From CAYLHQ01 sp964628935 (GTDB lineage Bacteria; Acidobacteriota; Polarisedimenticolia; Polarisedimenticolales; DASRJG01), in assembly GCA_964628935.1 (NCBI GenBank), contig CAZVOE010000002.1:1-64000 (forward strand): a DNA stretch of 64,000 nt. Direction: 5' to 3'. Within the stretch, counting starts at the first letter, position 1; the number at the start of each line of letters is the position of its first letter. The notes below the pieces were generated by a model that was not told the origin of the DNA, did no database searches, and was given only the letters and a program-made list of their open reading frames with translations. Made by a program: the position numbers and the translations under genes. This document shows positions 1-8,210 of the stretch, in pieces.

Positions 1-526
1 GCGCGAGAAGGTCGTCCGCAGGCGGCTCGAGCGTCCTCTTGGGGTGCGGCCGGGTAGGGGCCCCGGCGCGCGCGATCATCGCCACCGTGACGACGGCGAT
101 GACGAGGATGGCGGCGATCGCCGCGGGGGAACGCGTACGCCGTCGGGGCGGTCGGGCGGGGCGGGTCACACGGACGGTCGGACGGTGGGCGGGCGCGACG
201 CTCCGCGACTCGTCGAGTCGGCGCAGGCCCCCGACGACGAGGACGGTGGCCTCCTGGTCGATCGAGCGTCGGCGGGTCGTCGCGCCGTACTCGACGGTGA
301 GTTCTCCGTCGGTCCAGGACAGCATCTCGTAGACCGCCGGGTTCCCGGAGAGTGGGCCGGCTTCGGCGTGGACCAACGATCCGTCGTGGAACCAGAGGTC
401 GCCGGCCCGATCCCGGGTGCGGAGGGCGATCCGTCCGGTCCTTCCGCCGAGGACGACGGTCTGGATCAGGTCGGGGAGCCCGACGGAGCCCCGGTTGCCC
501 TCGGATCCGGAGGAAGGGGAACTCAT
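1..526 (-). CDS. DUF4388 (PATAN-like) domain protein with one membrane helix, cut by the window edge
   Basis: The frame is open from an ATG at 526 through position 1, so the C-terminus lies outside the window. Residues about 15-78 match the DUF4388 pattern: LPDLIQTVVLGGRTGRI, then a basic stretch, then LWFHDGSLVHAE and a following NPAVYEMLSW. This domain occurs in regulatory and gliding-type proteins of deltaproteobacteria and acidobacteria. An Arg/Pro-rich linker follows, then a hydrophobic helix at about residues 132-150 (AAIAAILVIAVVTVAM). The start overlaps the stop of a tiny upstream ORF (ATGA) and has only a weak GGGGG in front. Domain recognition is by eye and the molecular role is unknown. 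Confidence 0.7.
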   Translation of the reverse strand, partial: MSSPSSGSEGNRGSVGLPDLIQTVVLGGRTGRIALRTRDRAGDLWFHDGSLVHAEAGPLSGNPAVYEMLSWTDGELTVEYGATTRRRSIDQEATVLVVGGLRRLDESRSVAPAHRPTVRVTRPARPPRRRTRSPAAIAAILVIAVVTVAMIARAGAPTRPHPKRTLEPPADDLLA

Positions 527-594
527 CCCGCAACCCCCGAGAGGACGCGGACGCTCGGCGGGTCGTAGTCCGCCCGAAGGACGCTCGGGATCAT
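523..594 (-). CDS. possible 23-codon leader ORF coupled to the DUF4388 gene
   Basis: An ATG at 594, preceded by TTGAGG, opens a 23-residue frame (MIPSVLRADYDPPSVRVLSG and three more residues). Its TGA overlaps the ATG of the DUF4388 gene (ATGA). Nineteen of 22 codons end in G or C, as in real genes here, whereas the frame upstream of it looks non-coding. It may be a leader peptide for translational coupling, or the remnant 3' end of a decayed gene. No family is recognised. Confidence 0.3.
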   Translation of the reverse strand: MIPSVLRADYDPPSVRVLSGVAG

Positions 595-965
595 GATCCT
601 CAAGTGGCTACGGGGGCCCCCGCGCCCCGTCAACGGCCTTCTTCGTAAGGGGGCGGCGGCAAGGAGGCCAGGATGGCCGAGAACGCCGACGACGCCGATC
701 CCAACGTGACGCGAACATTGAGGACGGTTGGGCGGTCGAGGATCGAACAAGCCCTTTCGCCGAGAGGAGTTGGCCCCCGTGTGTCGAGGGGGATCCGGTC
801 GGAACGTTCCGCTCGAACGAAGGGAAGGTCCAAGCGCCCGCATCCCCACGATTCGCGTCACGTTGCGCGGTGCGGCTTCCCGCCGGGTGCGCACGGTGGA
901 CGAGCGGATCGGTTCGCGGTAACGTTCGGTGCGACGGGCCGACGGGGTCCGGAGGAGGGTGAGAC
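595..965. other. divergent intergenic region without a convincing gene
   Basis: About 370 bases separate the leftward DUF4388 unit from the rightward DUF4382 gene. A perfect 12-bp GC palindrome lies at 611-622. A strong Shine-Dalgarno match (AAGGAGG, 660-666) stands 6 bases before an ATG at 673. The frame it opens (673-969) has coding-like third positions for only about ten codons, then becomes Arg/Ser/His-rich and runs into the next gene's start, so it is not called. No clear -35/-10 pair was seen. Confidence 0.4.
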
Positions 966-1616
966 ATGAAGCGCTCCAGTACCTTCGCCCTTTTGACATT
1001 CGTGCTTTGCGTGTGTCTCGCCGGGTGCTCCGGCGGCGATTCGGTCACCGCGGCGGGGAAGGGACAGCTACGGATCCAGCTCGATTCCTCGGCGGGTTCG
1101 ACGACCGCGGCCGACCTTTCGCGGACGCTCGAAGCGGCGCTTCCCCCGACTCCGGTCGCTTCCCTCGGGGAGGACGACGACGACCCCGATGACCGGAACC
1201 CAGGGCACGACGAAAGGCCCCGCCTCGCGGCGTTGAACGTGACGTTCTCCGCGATCCTCGCGCGGAACCTCGACGGCGAGTTGATCCCGGTCGAGATCGC
1301 CCTTCCCGTCGTCGTCGACGTGCTCGGCCTCCTCGACGGTCCGACGGTGACGCTCCCGATCGGACTCCTTCCTCCCGGCGACTACGACCAGCTCGTCGTG
1401 AACATGACGGCGGTGCAGCTCGTGCTGGAGGACGACACCCGGATCACGATCGAACCCCCCGGCGGCGGATGGACCGCCATCGTTCCGACGGACCCGTTCA
1501 CGGTCGTCGAGGGGGAAACGACCGCGATCACGCTGCGGCTCCGACTGGATCGGGCGCTGCGCTTCCTCGACGGGAAGATCGAGTTCCACCCGGAGTTCGA
1601 GTGCGAGCGGGACTGA
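966..1616 (+). CDS. DUF4382-type lipoprotein
   Basis: A 216-residue protein with a signal peptide ending in a lipobox (CLAGC, Cys20), so it is probably lipid-anchored and exported. The mature part starts with a GQLRIQLDSS strand and holds an acidic low-complexity stretch (EDDDDPDD). It continues with a beta-rich domain resembling DUF4382, containing LNVTFSAILARNLDGE, a LLPPGDYDQLVVNM stretch and an ETTAITLRLRLD stretch. DUF4382 proteins are cell-envelope lipoproteins of unknown function. The ATG is supported by GGAGGAGGG about 6 bases upstream. It converges on the next gene with only one base between the stops. Confidence 0.75.
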   Translation: MKRSSTFALLTFVLCVCLAGCSGGDSVTAAGKGQLRIQLDSSAGSTTAADLSRTLEAALPPTPVASLGEDDDDPDDRNPGHDERPRLAALNVTFSAILARNLDGELIPVEIALPVVVDVLGLLDGPTVTLPIGLLPPGDYDQLVVNMTAVQLVLEDDTRITIEPPGGGWTAIVPTDPFTVVEGETTAITLRLRLDRALRFLDGKIEFHPEFECERD

Positions 1617-1617
1617 T

Positions 1618-1896
1618 CTAGGCGGCGTGCTCGAACGACCCGCCGGCGCGAAGGATCCGGAGCAGCGCTCTGCCGGCCGGGGTGAGGGAGAAGCGGTTGA
1701 GGGCCGTCTGGGCGACGATTCCCCGCGAGTAGAGCGAGGCGAGCGCCCGCAGGCGAGAGGGACCCGACAATCGCCGTCGTCCCGCGGTCAGCCGGGCCTC
1801 GATCGGACCGGCGAGGCGGAGCACCGAGACGGTCCGAGCGCCGGCCCCATAGGCGAGCAGAAGGAACTCCCGCTCGGCGGCGGTCAAGCCTTCCAT
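1618..1896 (-). CDS. small winged-helix-like protein
   Basis: A 92-residue protein, possibly DNA-binding. The layout resembles a small winged helix: an N-terminal helix (LTAAEREFLLLAYG), a central helical region with SGPSRLRALASLYSRG, and a terminal beta-wing-like segment ending in RFSLTPAGRALL. That last phrase is common in MarR/PadR-like regulators. No ligand-binding part is present, so it could equally be a stand-alone adaptor. It lies between two exported-protein genes. Function is inferred only from pattern. Confidence 0.55.
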   Translation of the reverse strand: MEGLTAAEREFLLLAYGAGARTVSVLRLAGPIEARLTAGRRRLSGPSRLRALASLYSRGIVAQTALNRFSLTPAGRALLRILRAGGSFEHAA

Positions 1897-1947
1897 CGTC
1901 GGTGAGCCTCCGCCGGAAGATTAGTTCCGGAACGGGACGGCGACAAG

Positions 1948-2778
1948 TCACCCACCGGGGCAGACCGTCTCGTCGGCGAGACCGGGGTCGAGCCAATCGA
2001 GGTGCAGGCAACCCTCCGCGACCGAGAGGAGCGCCACGGTCATGCCGCCCCACTGCGCCGTTCCGGACCCGGTGCCCCGGTCGGCGAAAAAGCGGACCAT
2101 CTGTACTCCCGAGGGAACGAGAACGTCGACCGACGCCGGAGTCGCCACAAAGGAAGACGATCCTCCACCGTCCAGCGTGTGGGCGACTTCGAGACGGAGA
2201 CCTTCGACGACTCCCGCGAGGTCGAGGTCGACCGTGCCCCTCCCTGTCCACGTCGCCGTCCCCCCGGGGGCCGCGACCGTCGCGACGAGGGTGACGTCGT
2301 AGCGCATCGCGGCGTTCGACGTGGAAGACACCGGGTGCGCGGCGAGCGTTCCCTCGATCGTCGCCGGGCCGCGCTCGGTGTCGACCGCGCCGCCGAACAC
2401 GAACCGCAGGGCGCCCGCATCGACGTTGCAGTCGACGACAAGCCCGCTCACCGGGTCTCCCGCCGCCGGGCAAACCGGGACCGGCACCGAGGGGCCGAGT
2501 CCGCCGGGCTCCGGGGACGGGGACGAGCCGGTGGCCCGATCGAGGGGAGCCCGTTCCGGACCGATCGGGCCGAAGACCGACCCGGAGAGAAGGCCGGCAA
2601 CCAGTCGGGCCGCTCGGTCGCCGTCCGGAACCGCGACCGCGGCGAGACCGGCCGCCGCCGAGACGGCCGAGGGATCGACGGCGGGCTCCGTGGGGTCCTT
2701 CGCGTCGTTGCACCCTGTGAGGGGTGCGAGCCCGGACACGGCGAGGGCAAGAGCGAGCCGGGGAACCGATGCGCGCAT
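1948..2778 (-). CDS. predicted lipoprotein of unknown function
   Basis: A 276-residue protein. I start it at the internal ATG 2778 rather than at 2874, because a lipoprotein signal begins there (MRASVPRLALALAVSGLAPL followed by TGC) and AGGAGG precedes it by about 11 bases. The 32 residues upstream are Arg/Pro-rich and look non-coding. The mature protein starts with an acidic, Pro-rich linker. A beta-rich domain follows with many Gly/Thr repeats (TIEGTLAAH, TGRGTVDLDLAG) and two Cys pairs that could form disulfides. No known family was recognised. It is probably an envelope protein, transcribed away from the STAS gene. Confidence 0.6.
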   Translation of the reverse strand: MRASVPRLALALAVSGLAPLTGCNDAKDPTEPAVDPSAVSAAAGLAAVAVPDGDRAARLVAGLLSGSVFGPIGPERAPLDRATGSSPSPEPGGLGPSVPVPVCPAAGDPVSGLVVDCNVDAGALRFVFGGAVDTERGPATIEGTLAAHPVSSTSNAAMRYDVTLVATVAAPGGTATWTGRGTVDLDLAGVVEGLRLEVAHTLDGGGSSSFVATPASVDVLVPSGVQMVRFFADRGTGSGTAQWGGMTVALLSVAEGCLHLDWLDPGLADETVCPGG

Positions 2779-2937
2779 GCGGACAGTCCTCCTGGAGTGG
2801 GGGTCCGCCGCCGGAATAGCAAAGGTCCTGCCGCGCGCGGGCCGGAGCCCGGCGCGGGTTCGCGGGCGGACCAAGCCGGACGCGTTACACCTTCGTGGTT
2901 CGGAGGACGGGAATGGAGGCCGTGAGGGGAAGCCCGC

Positions 2938-2946
2938 TGCTACACT
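2938..2946 (+). promoter_or_regulatory. candidate extended -10 element for the STAS gene
   Basis: TGCTACACT sits 18-26 bases before the STAS start codon. It is one of several GCTACNNT elements close to gene starts in this window. No good -35 box is seen. Confidence 0.3.
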
Positions 2947-2963
2947 CCGGCGCGGAGGGAGCC

Positions 2964-3305
2964 ATGGGCATCCATCGCAGCGAGTCGCAGAGCGTCCCGG
3001 TCTTGACCTGCACGGGTGAAATCGCCTTGGGGAAGGGGGACGAGGCCCTCGTCGACCAGTGTCGGCAGATCCTCGACGAAGGAGCGCGACTCCTCGTGCT
3101 CGACCTTTCGCCCCTCTCGTACATCGACAGCGCGGGAGTCGGCGCGGTCGTTAGATGCTCGAAACGAGCCGCCGACCGCGGGGCGGTGATCCGCCTCGTC
3201 GCCGCCGCGACCGGGCCGGTGCGGAAGATCCTCACCGCGACCCAGCTCGACCGGGCGTTCGAAGTCTACGGCACCGTCGAGGATGCGGTCCGGGGGAAGC
3301 CGTAG
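2964..3305 (+). CDS. STAS-domain protein (anti-sigma-factor antagonist type)
   Basis: A 113-residue single STAS domain. The ATG at 2964 is preceded by GGAGGGA, and the longer frame from 2895 adds residues with no domain match. The key motif LSYIDSAGVGAVVR matches the conserved segment whose Ser is phosphorylated in SpoIIAA/RsbV proteins. It is flanked by the usual LLVLDLS strand and a C-terminal helix (LDRAFEVYGTVEDAV). Such proteins act in partner-switching with an anti-sigma kinase. No kinase, phosphatase or sigma factor is next to it. An RsbRD-like domain is encoded 30 kb away at 32.4 kb, but any link is speculation. Confidence 0.85.
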   Translation: MGIHRSESQSVPVLTCTGEIALGKGDEALVDQCRQILDEGARLLVLDLSPLSYIDSAGVGAVVRCSKRAADRGAVIRLVAAATGPVRKILTATQLDRAFEVYGTVEDAVRGKP

Positions 3306-3333
3306 CGCGACGCTACTCCTTCTTTTTCTTCCT
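3302..3333 (+). terminator. possible intrinsic terminator after the STAS gene
   Basis: A perfect GTAGCG/CGCTAC stem with a CGA loop (3302-3316) contains the STAS stop codon. It is followed by a T-rich stretch (TCCTTCTTTTTCTTCC). The T-rich part also encodes the Lys-rich tail of the convergent gene, so coincidence is possible. Confidence 0.4.
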
Positions 3334-3921
3334 GGGCTTCTGCTGCTCGACCCCCATCAGCCGTTGCGGGCCGGTCGTTCCGGGTAGCGTCCGGACGCTC
3401 AGGTTGCCCGCCTCGTCGAACGAGACCTGGCACGCGAAGATCACGGCTCCCTCTCCGGCCTCGCCGTCCTTGGGAAGGGTGAACTCGATGAAGCCGAAGG
3501 GATAGTCGGGGGAGCGCACGGCGTTCATGCTCTCCGTGAAGCCGATCGGCCGGTCGGTGACGACTCGGACGGTCCGCCCCTTCTCGGTGTCGGCGAAGGC
3601 CGCCGTGCGGAGCCGGTAGCCGAGGGAGTTGTTCACCTGGACGTACCCGACCTCGACCGGTTTCATCGCCTCGAGGACGGCGGTCTGTCCGCCCGTCTTC
3701 AGCGCTTCGAGAAAGCCCCGCCGCTCCTCGACGGTCGACCACCGCTCGATCGTCACCTCGATCCGGAAGGTCTGGGAACGTCCGGGGCCTCCCATCGTGA
3801 CGGAAGTGCCGCGGTAGGTGACGGGAAGTTCCTCGGCGGCGGCGGGGGGCTCCTCGGCAAGAGCGGTGGAGGGCGCGAGGAGGAACGTTGCGAGCGTCCA
3901 CGCGAGGGATCGAGGGCCCAT
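3313..3921 (-). CDS. exported protein of unknown function
   Basis: A 202-residue protein with an N-terminal signal peptide (MGPRSLAWTLATFLLAPSTA, then LAEE) and a soluble, beta-rich body. Body segments include TFRIEVTIERWSTVEER, VNNSLGYRLRTA and YPFGFIEFTLPKDGEGEG-like text. It ends in a strongly basic tail (PRKKKKE). A good ribosome site (AAGGAGG) lies 7 bases before the ATG. The family is not recognised by eye. It is probably periplasmic and has no operon partner, with the STAS gene convergent downstream and cydA divergent upstream. Confidence 0.65.
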   Translation of the reverse strand: MGPRSLAWTLATFLLAPSTALAEEPPAAAEELPVTYRGTSVTMGGPGRSQTFRIEVTIERWSTVEERRGFLEALKTGGQTAVLEAMKPVEVGYVQVNNSLGYRLRTAAFADTEKGRTVRVVTDRPIGFTESMNAVRSPDYPFGFIEFTLPKDGEAGEGAVIFACQVSFDEAGNLSVRTLPGTTGPQRLMGVEQQKPRKKKKE

Positions 3922-4020
3922 GGGTGCCTCCTTCGGGATGGATCCGAAGCGAGACGATAGAATGCCTGCTCAAGTACGCCGGGGGCAACCCCTTCGACCT
4001 TCCCCGGCCCGAGGAGCCGC

Positions 4021-5511
4021 ATGGACGTCGTTCTGCTCTCCCGCCTGCAGTTCGCCCTGACCGTCATGTTCCACTACCTCTTCCCCCCCCTGACGATCGG
4101 GATGGGGATCGTGCTCGTCTACCTCGAGGGGATGTTCCTCCGCACCCGCGAACCGATCTACGAGACCGCCGCACGCTTCTGGACGAAGATCTTCGCCCTC
4201 AACTTCGCGGTCGGGGTCGCGACCGGCATCGTCATGGAGTTCGAGTTCGGCACGAACTGGGCGGCCTACTCGCGCTTCGTGGGGGACGTTTTCGGCTCGG
4301 CCCTCGCCGCCGAGGGGATTTTCGCCTTCTTCCTCGAGTCGGGCTTCCTCGCGGTGCTCGTCTTCGGCTGGGACCGGGTGGGTCCCCGAATGCACTTCTT
4401 CTCGACGGTGATGGTCGCGCTCGGATCGATCTTCTCGTCGGTTTGGATCGTGGTCGCGAACTCCTGGCAGCAGACCCCTACGGGGCACCACATCGTTCCG
4501 ATGCTCCGGAACGGGCAACCCTGGATCGTCGACGGCGAGCCGGTCCTTCGGGCCGAGATCACCGATTTTTGGGGACTCGTCTTCAACCCGTCGACGGTGC
4601 ACCGGCTGACCCACGTGCTCCTCGGGTGTTTCCTGATGGGCGCCTTCTTCATCATGAGCATCAGCGCCTGGTATCTCCTGCGAAAGCGGCACGAGGAGTT
4701 CGCGCAGCGATCGTTCACCGGGGCGCTGATCCTCGCGACGGCGTCGAGCCTCGCGATCGCGGTCAGCGGCGACCTCCAGGCGAAGAACGTGTACCGCGAG
4801 CAACCGGCGAAGCTCGCGGCGTTCGAAGGGCTCGAGACCACGGGACCGGCGGGGCTCGCGATCGTCCCGGGAGTCGAGGTGCCGGGGCTCCTCTCCTGGC
4901 TCCTCCACGGGGACGCGTCCGCGCCGGTCTTGGGTCTCGACGCCTTCCGCCCCGAGCACAGGCCCCCCGCCACGATCCCGTTCGTGACCTACCGGCTCAT
5001 GGTGGGGATCGGATTCTTCTTCCTGGCGCTCACGCTCGTCGCGTCGTGGCTCCGATGGCGCGGGACGCTCTTCTCGAAGCGCTGGCTCCTCTGGATCTTC
5101 GTCTTCGCGGTCCTGCCGGCCGTCCTCGGGAACCAGGCCGGCTGGATCGCCGCCGAGGTCGGGCGGCAGCCGTGGATCGTGCATCCTCCCTGGGTCGCGG
5201 ACGAGAACGGCTCCCCGGCCCGCGACGCCGATGGGTTCATCCGGTACGAGACCGTGACGGTCACGATGCCCGACGGGTCGACGCGGGAGACCTGGGCGGG
5301 GCTCCTCACGACCGACGGGGTCAGCGAGGCGGTCACGGCAGAGCAGGTGCTCGGGTCGATCCTCCTCTTCACCGTCGTCTACCTGCTCCTCGGGGCGCTC
5401 TGGGTCTTCATCCTGAACAAGAAGATCCAGGGGGGGCCGGGGGAGGAGCCGAGGAGCGAGGGAGGGCTCCTCGAGGCGGCGGCATCGAGGCCCGCGCACC
5501 GGGAGGCGTGA
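4021..5511 (+). CDS. cydA: cytochrome bd ubiquinol oxidase subunit I
   Basis: CydA carries hemes b558, b595 and d and oxidises quinol while reducing O2 to water at the inner membrane. The 496-residue frame shows the N-terminal SRLQFALTVMFHYLFPPLTI with heme-ligand His18, and the GTNWAAYSRFVGDVFG region. It also has the Q-loop segment QPAKLAAFEGL, IPFVTYRLMVGIG, and GNQAGWIAAEVGRQPW before the last helix. Between GRQPWIV (about residue 387) and the next conserved LLTTDGVS (about 428) lies a hydrophilic insertion of roughly 38 residues, which I do not expect in typical CydA. cydB follows one base after the stop. No cydX or cydCD is nearby. Confidence 0.95.
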   Translation: MDVVLLSRLQFALTVMFHYLFPPLTIGMGIVLVYLEGMFLRTREPIYETAARFWTKIFALNFAVGVATGIVMEFEFGTNWAAYSRFVGDVFGSALAAEGIFAFFLESGFLAVLVFGWDRVGPRMHFFSTVMVALGSIFSSVWIVVANSWQQTPTGHHIVPMLRNGQPWIVDGEPVLRAEITDFWGLVFNPSTVHRLTHVLLGCFLMGAFFIMSISAWYLLRKRHEEFAQRSFTGALILATASSLAIAVSGDLQAKNVYREQPAKLAAFEGLETTGPAGLAIVPGVEVPGLLSWLLHGDASAPVLGLDAFRPEHRPPATIPFVTYRLMVGIGFFFLALTLVASWLRWRGTLFSKRWLLWIFVFAVLPAVLGNQAGWIAAEVGRQPWIVHPPWVADENGSPARDADGFIRYETVTVTMPDGSTRETWAGLLTTDGVSEAVTAEQVLGSILLFTVVYLLLGALWVFILNKKIQGGPGEEPRSEGGLLEAAASRPAHREA

Positions 5512-5512
5512 C

Positions 5513-6523
5513 ATGGAGCGGATCTGGTTCGGCATCCTCGGAGCGCTCCTGACCGGATACGCGATCCTCGACGGGTTCGACCTCGGGGTCGGGATCCTCC
5601 ACCCGCTCGCGAAGGGGGACCGGGAACGGCGCCTCTTCGTGAACGCGATCGGCCCCCTCTGGGACGGGAACGAGGTCTGGCTCGTCACGTTCGGAGGGGC
5701 CCTCTTCGCGATGTTCCCGGAGGCGTACGCGACCATCTTCTCGGCGTTCTACCTCGCCTTTTGCCTCCTGCTCGTCGCCCTCATCTTCCGGGCGGTCAGC
5801 CTCGAGTTCCGCGGGAAGGTCCGGTCGGGCGCGTGGAAGCGCCTTTGGGACCACGGGTTTTTCGCGTCGAGCCTCACCGCGACCTTCCTCTTCGGGGTTG
5901 CCGTGGGGAACGGGATCGTCGGATTCCCTCTGGACGAGCGCGGGATATTCGCGGGGACGACGGCCGATCTCCTCGGGCCCTACCCGATCCTCGTCGGCTT
6001 CCTCGCGGTCGCCCTCTTCGCGATGCACGGCGCGATCTACCTCTTCCTCAAGACCGAGGGGGCGGTGCAAGAGCGGCTCGGCCGATGGACGTGGCACACG
6101 TGGGGAGTCTTCCTCGTCCTCTACGTCCTCACCACGATGGTCACGCTCGTGAAGGTCCCGGGGGCGGTCGAGAACTTCGAGCGCTACCCGTGGGCCGCGG
6201 CCTTCGTCGTCCTGAACGTCCTCGCGATCGCGAACATCCCGAGGGCGATGTTCGCCGCACGCTACGGGCAGGCGTTCCTGTCCTCGACTCTCACGATCGC
6301 CTGCATGGTCTTCCTCTTCGGGATGGCGGTCTTCCCGTACCTGGTTCCTGCCAGCAACGACCCCGCCCTTGGATGGACGATCTACGGCGCCGCATCGAGC
6401 CCCAAGACCCTGAAGATCGGACTGATCATCGCCGCGGTCGGGATGCCGTTCGTATTGACCTACACCGGCGTCGTCTACTGGACTTTCCGGGGAAAGGTGA
6501 GGCTGGGGGAGGACAGTTACTAG
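5513..6523 (+). CDS. cydB: cytochrome bd ubiquinol oxidase subunit II
   Basis: A 336-residue polytopic membrane protein forming the CydAB heterodimer. The N-terminus WFGILGALLTGYAILDGFDLGVG is the CydB signature, including the Trp and the GFDLGVG loop. It is followed by LWDGNEVWLVTFGGALFAMFPEAYA and further paired helices. The C-terminal FVLTYTGVVYWTFRGKV is also typical. The ATG lies one base after cydA's TGA, so the two genes are surely co-transcribed. Its stop codon overlaps the stop of the convergent ttcA-like gene by three bases (6520-6523), leaving no room for a separate terminator. Confidence 0.95.
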   Translation: MERIWFGILGALLTGYAILDGFDLGVGILHPLAKGDRERRLFVNAIGPLWDGNEVWLVTFGGALFAMFPEAYATIFSAFYLAFCLLLVALIFRAVSLEFRGKVRSGAWKRLWDHGFFASSLTATFLFGVAVGNGIVGFPLDERGIFAGTTADLLGPYPILVGFLAVALFAMHGAIYLFLKTEGAVQERLGRWTWHTWGVFLVLYVLTTMVTLVKVPGAVENFERYPWAAAFVVLNVLAIANIPRAMFAARYGQAFLSSTLTIACMVFLFGMAVFPYLVPASNDPALGWTIYGAASSPKTLKIGLIIAAVGMPFVLTYTGVVYWTFRGKVRLGEDSY

Positions 6524-7374
6524 CGACGCGGTGCGAACCGCGCCGCAGCACCCTCCCACGCGGCTCGGACCTCGCGGTCGTGGAGGTGCGAGGGTCGCAC
6601 GTTCGCGAGGGCGGCGGCCATGACCGAACGTACGTCAGGGATCTCCCGCTCGAGGTCGGAAAGCAGCCGCTCGACGCGCGCGCGCTTCCGGTCGTCCTGC
6701 GAGCCGCACAGGCGGCAGGGGAGGATCGGGTAGGCCGCCTCCGCCGCCCACGCCGCGATGTCGGTCTCGGCGCACTCGACGAGGGGGCGAATCACACGGA
6801 ACCGGCCGTCGTTCGTGACGTAGCCCGGGGGCATCGACTGCAGTCTCCCGGCGTAGAGGAGGTTCAGGAGGAAGGTCTCGAGGGCGTCGTCGCGGTGGTG
6901 TCCGAGCGCGACGACGCCGCATCCGAGCCGCTCCGCCGCCGCGTAGAGGATCCCCCTCCGGAGCCTCGAGCAGAGGCGGCAATAGGTCCGCGCTTCGGTC
7001 GCCCTCGCGTCTTCCAGGACGACCGAGTAGGTGTCTTCCCGGTGGACCTCGAACGGGATCTCCTTCGATTCGAGCCAGGCTCGGAGCGGCGCCGGGTCGT
7101 GGCCGGGCTGCGCCTGGTCGAGGTGGAAGGCGACGATCTCGAAGGGGAAGGGGGCGCGCCGCCGGGCCTCGTCGAGGAGGTCGACGAGGGTGTAGGAGTC
7201 CTTCCCGCCGGAGACGGCGACGAGGACCCGGTCTCCGCCCCGGAGGAGGTCCCACGTCGAAAGGGTGCGCGTCATCGTGCGCGCGAGGTCACGACGGAGC
7301 GAGCGGGCGGAGGAAGCATGTCCGATCTGCAGGAGGTGCACCCCGCCATGGTAGTGCGAAAAGAGGGCTCGCAC
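6520..7374 (-). CDS. ttcA: TtcA-like tRNA 2-thiocytidine biosynthesis protein
   Basis: A PP-loop ATP pyrophosphatase that adenylates and thiolates a tRNA base, C32 in TtcA. The 284-residue frame has the ATP-binding loop VLVAVSGGKDS, a central pair of cysteines in TYCRLCSRLRRG, GHHRDDALETFLLNLLYAG, and the C-terminal PLVE and LPCRLCGSQ stretches seen in TtcA. The CxxC cysteines bind an Fe-S cluster in that family. The start is uncertain: GTG 7374 gives the longest form and GTG 7341 also keeps the conserved LRRDLARTM region. The C-terminal tail (SHLHDREV) is family-like. TilS or a related thiolase is the alternative. Confidence 0.85.
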   Translation of the reverse strand: MRALFSHYHGGVHLLQIGHASSARSLRRDLARTMTRTLSTWDLLRGGDRVLVAVSGGKDSYTLVDLLDEARRRAPFPFEIVAFHLDQAQPGHDPAPLRAWLESKEIPFEVHREDTYSVVLEDARATEARTYCRLCSRLRRGILYAAAERLGCGVVALGHHRDDALETFLLNLLYAGRLQSMPPGYVTNDGRFRVIRPLVECAETDIAAWAAEAAYPILPCRLCGSQDDRKRARVERLLSDLEREIPDVRSVMAAALANVRPSHLHDREVRAAWEGAAARFAPRR

Positions 7375-7516
7375 CGCTTCCCGGCGAGGAATGCCGGCGT
7401 GCGCGTGCGGGCGTCGGTCGGCGCATTGCCCCGCCTGACGGAGAACGTCGGCGGGGGGATCGGCCGCGGGTCTTCCTCGATCGGAGACGAGGTGGCGTGG
7501 TCCCTGGGAGCGGCGC

Positions 7517-8197
7517 CTAAAAGGTACCGGTCCCCCTCTCCCAACCGAATCCGAGGAGAACCTCGTACGACGGGCCGGAGAGTTCCGCGGAGCCCGGGAC
7601 GGCCCACGACACCGATCCGAAATCGAGCCAGCGGACTCTGGCGGTGGCGCGCATCGAAAGGGGACCGGGATTTCGCGAAAGGCGGACGTCGGTCCCCAGC
7701 CCGAGCGCGTATCCGAGCCCCCGCGCGTTGTCGTAGTCCTCGGTCGTGATCCCTCCGATCTGGATGGCCGCGTCGGACTGCTGGTACTCGACTCCGGCGA
7801 CGAGGAACGGCTCGAAGACCCCGCTCGTCCGAACCTCCCACTCCGCCTCGGCCCCGAGCAGGAGTCCTCGAAGTCTCAGGTCCCCTTCGACCGTCACCGT
7901 CTCGTCCCCCAACCGGATCCCCACCGTGTTCGCGTGACGGAGGAAGGTGAGCGCGGGTCCGAGGAAGAGGGAGCCTCTGCGTGTCTCCGCGACGCGGAAT
8001 CGGCATCGGACGCCGACGGACCAACCCTCGCGGTCGAACGGGCCGAACTGATCGGACGTCAGTTCGGGCGCGTACGGCTCGATGTCCCCGACGGCTTCCC
8101 AGTACGAGAATCCGACGTCGAGGCCGACGCGCTGCGGAATCTCCTCCGCGAGAGCGGGGAGCGCGGCTGCGGCGAGAGCGAGGGAGAGCACGCGCAT
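7517..8197 (-). CDS. predicted outer-membrane beta-barrel protein
   Basis: A 226-residue protein with a cleavable signal peptide (MRVLSLALAAAALPALAEE). It has alternating hydrophobic/polar strands (VGLDVGFSYWEAVG, LRLRGLLLGAEAEWEV, ARGLGYALGLGTDVRLS) and a C-terminal strand YEVLLGFGWERGTGTF ending in Phe. The terminal aromatic is the usual recognition signal for outer-membrane barrel insertion. Size and strand number suggest an 8- to 10-stranded OmpA/OmpW-like barrel of unknown function. It lies 13 bases downstream of the radical SAM gene, so the two are probably co-transcribed. Confidence 0.65.
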   Translation of the reverse strand: MRVLSLALAAAALPALAEEIPQRVGLDVGFSYWEAVGDIEPYAPELTSDQFGPFDREGWSVGVRCRFRVAETRRGSLFLGPALTFLRHANTVGIRLGDETVTVEGDLRLRGLLLGAEAEWEVRTSGVFEPFLVAGVEYQQSDAAIQIGGITTEDYDNARGLGYALGLGTDVRLSRNPGPLSMRATARVRWLDFGSVSWAVPGSAELSGPSYEVLLGFGWERGTGTF

Positions 8198-8210
8198 GGG
8201 GAGCGCCGGC

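Noticed and set aside
673..969. Open frame with an excellent AAGGAGG site
   Set aside because: Only the first ten codons look coding. The rest is Arg/Ser/His-rich and overlaps the start of the DUF4382 gene.
3970..5736. 588-codon open frame antisense to cydA
   Set aside because: Asp/Glu/Arg-rich shadow of a GC-rich real gene. cydA on the other strand has full family motifs.
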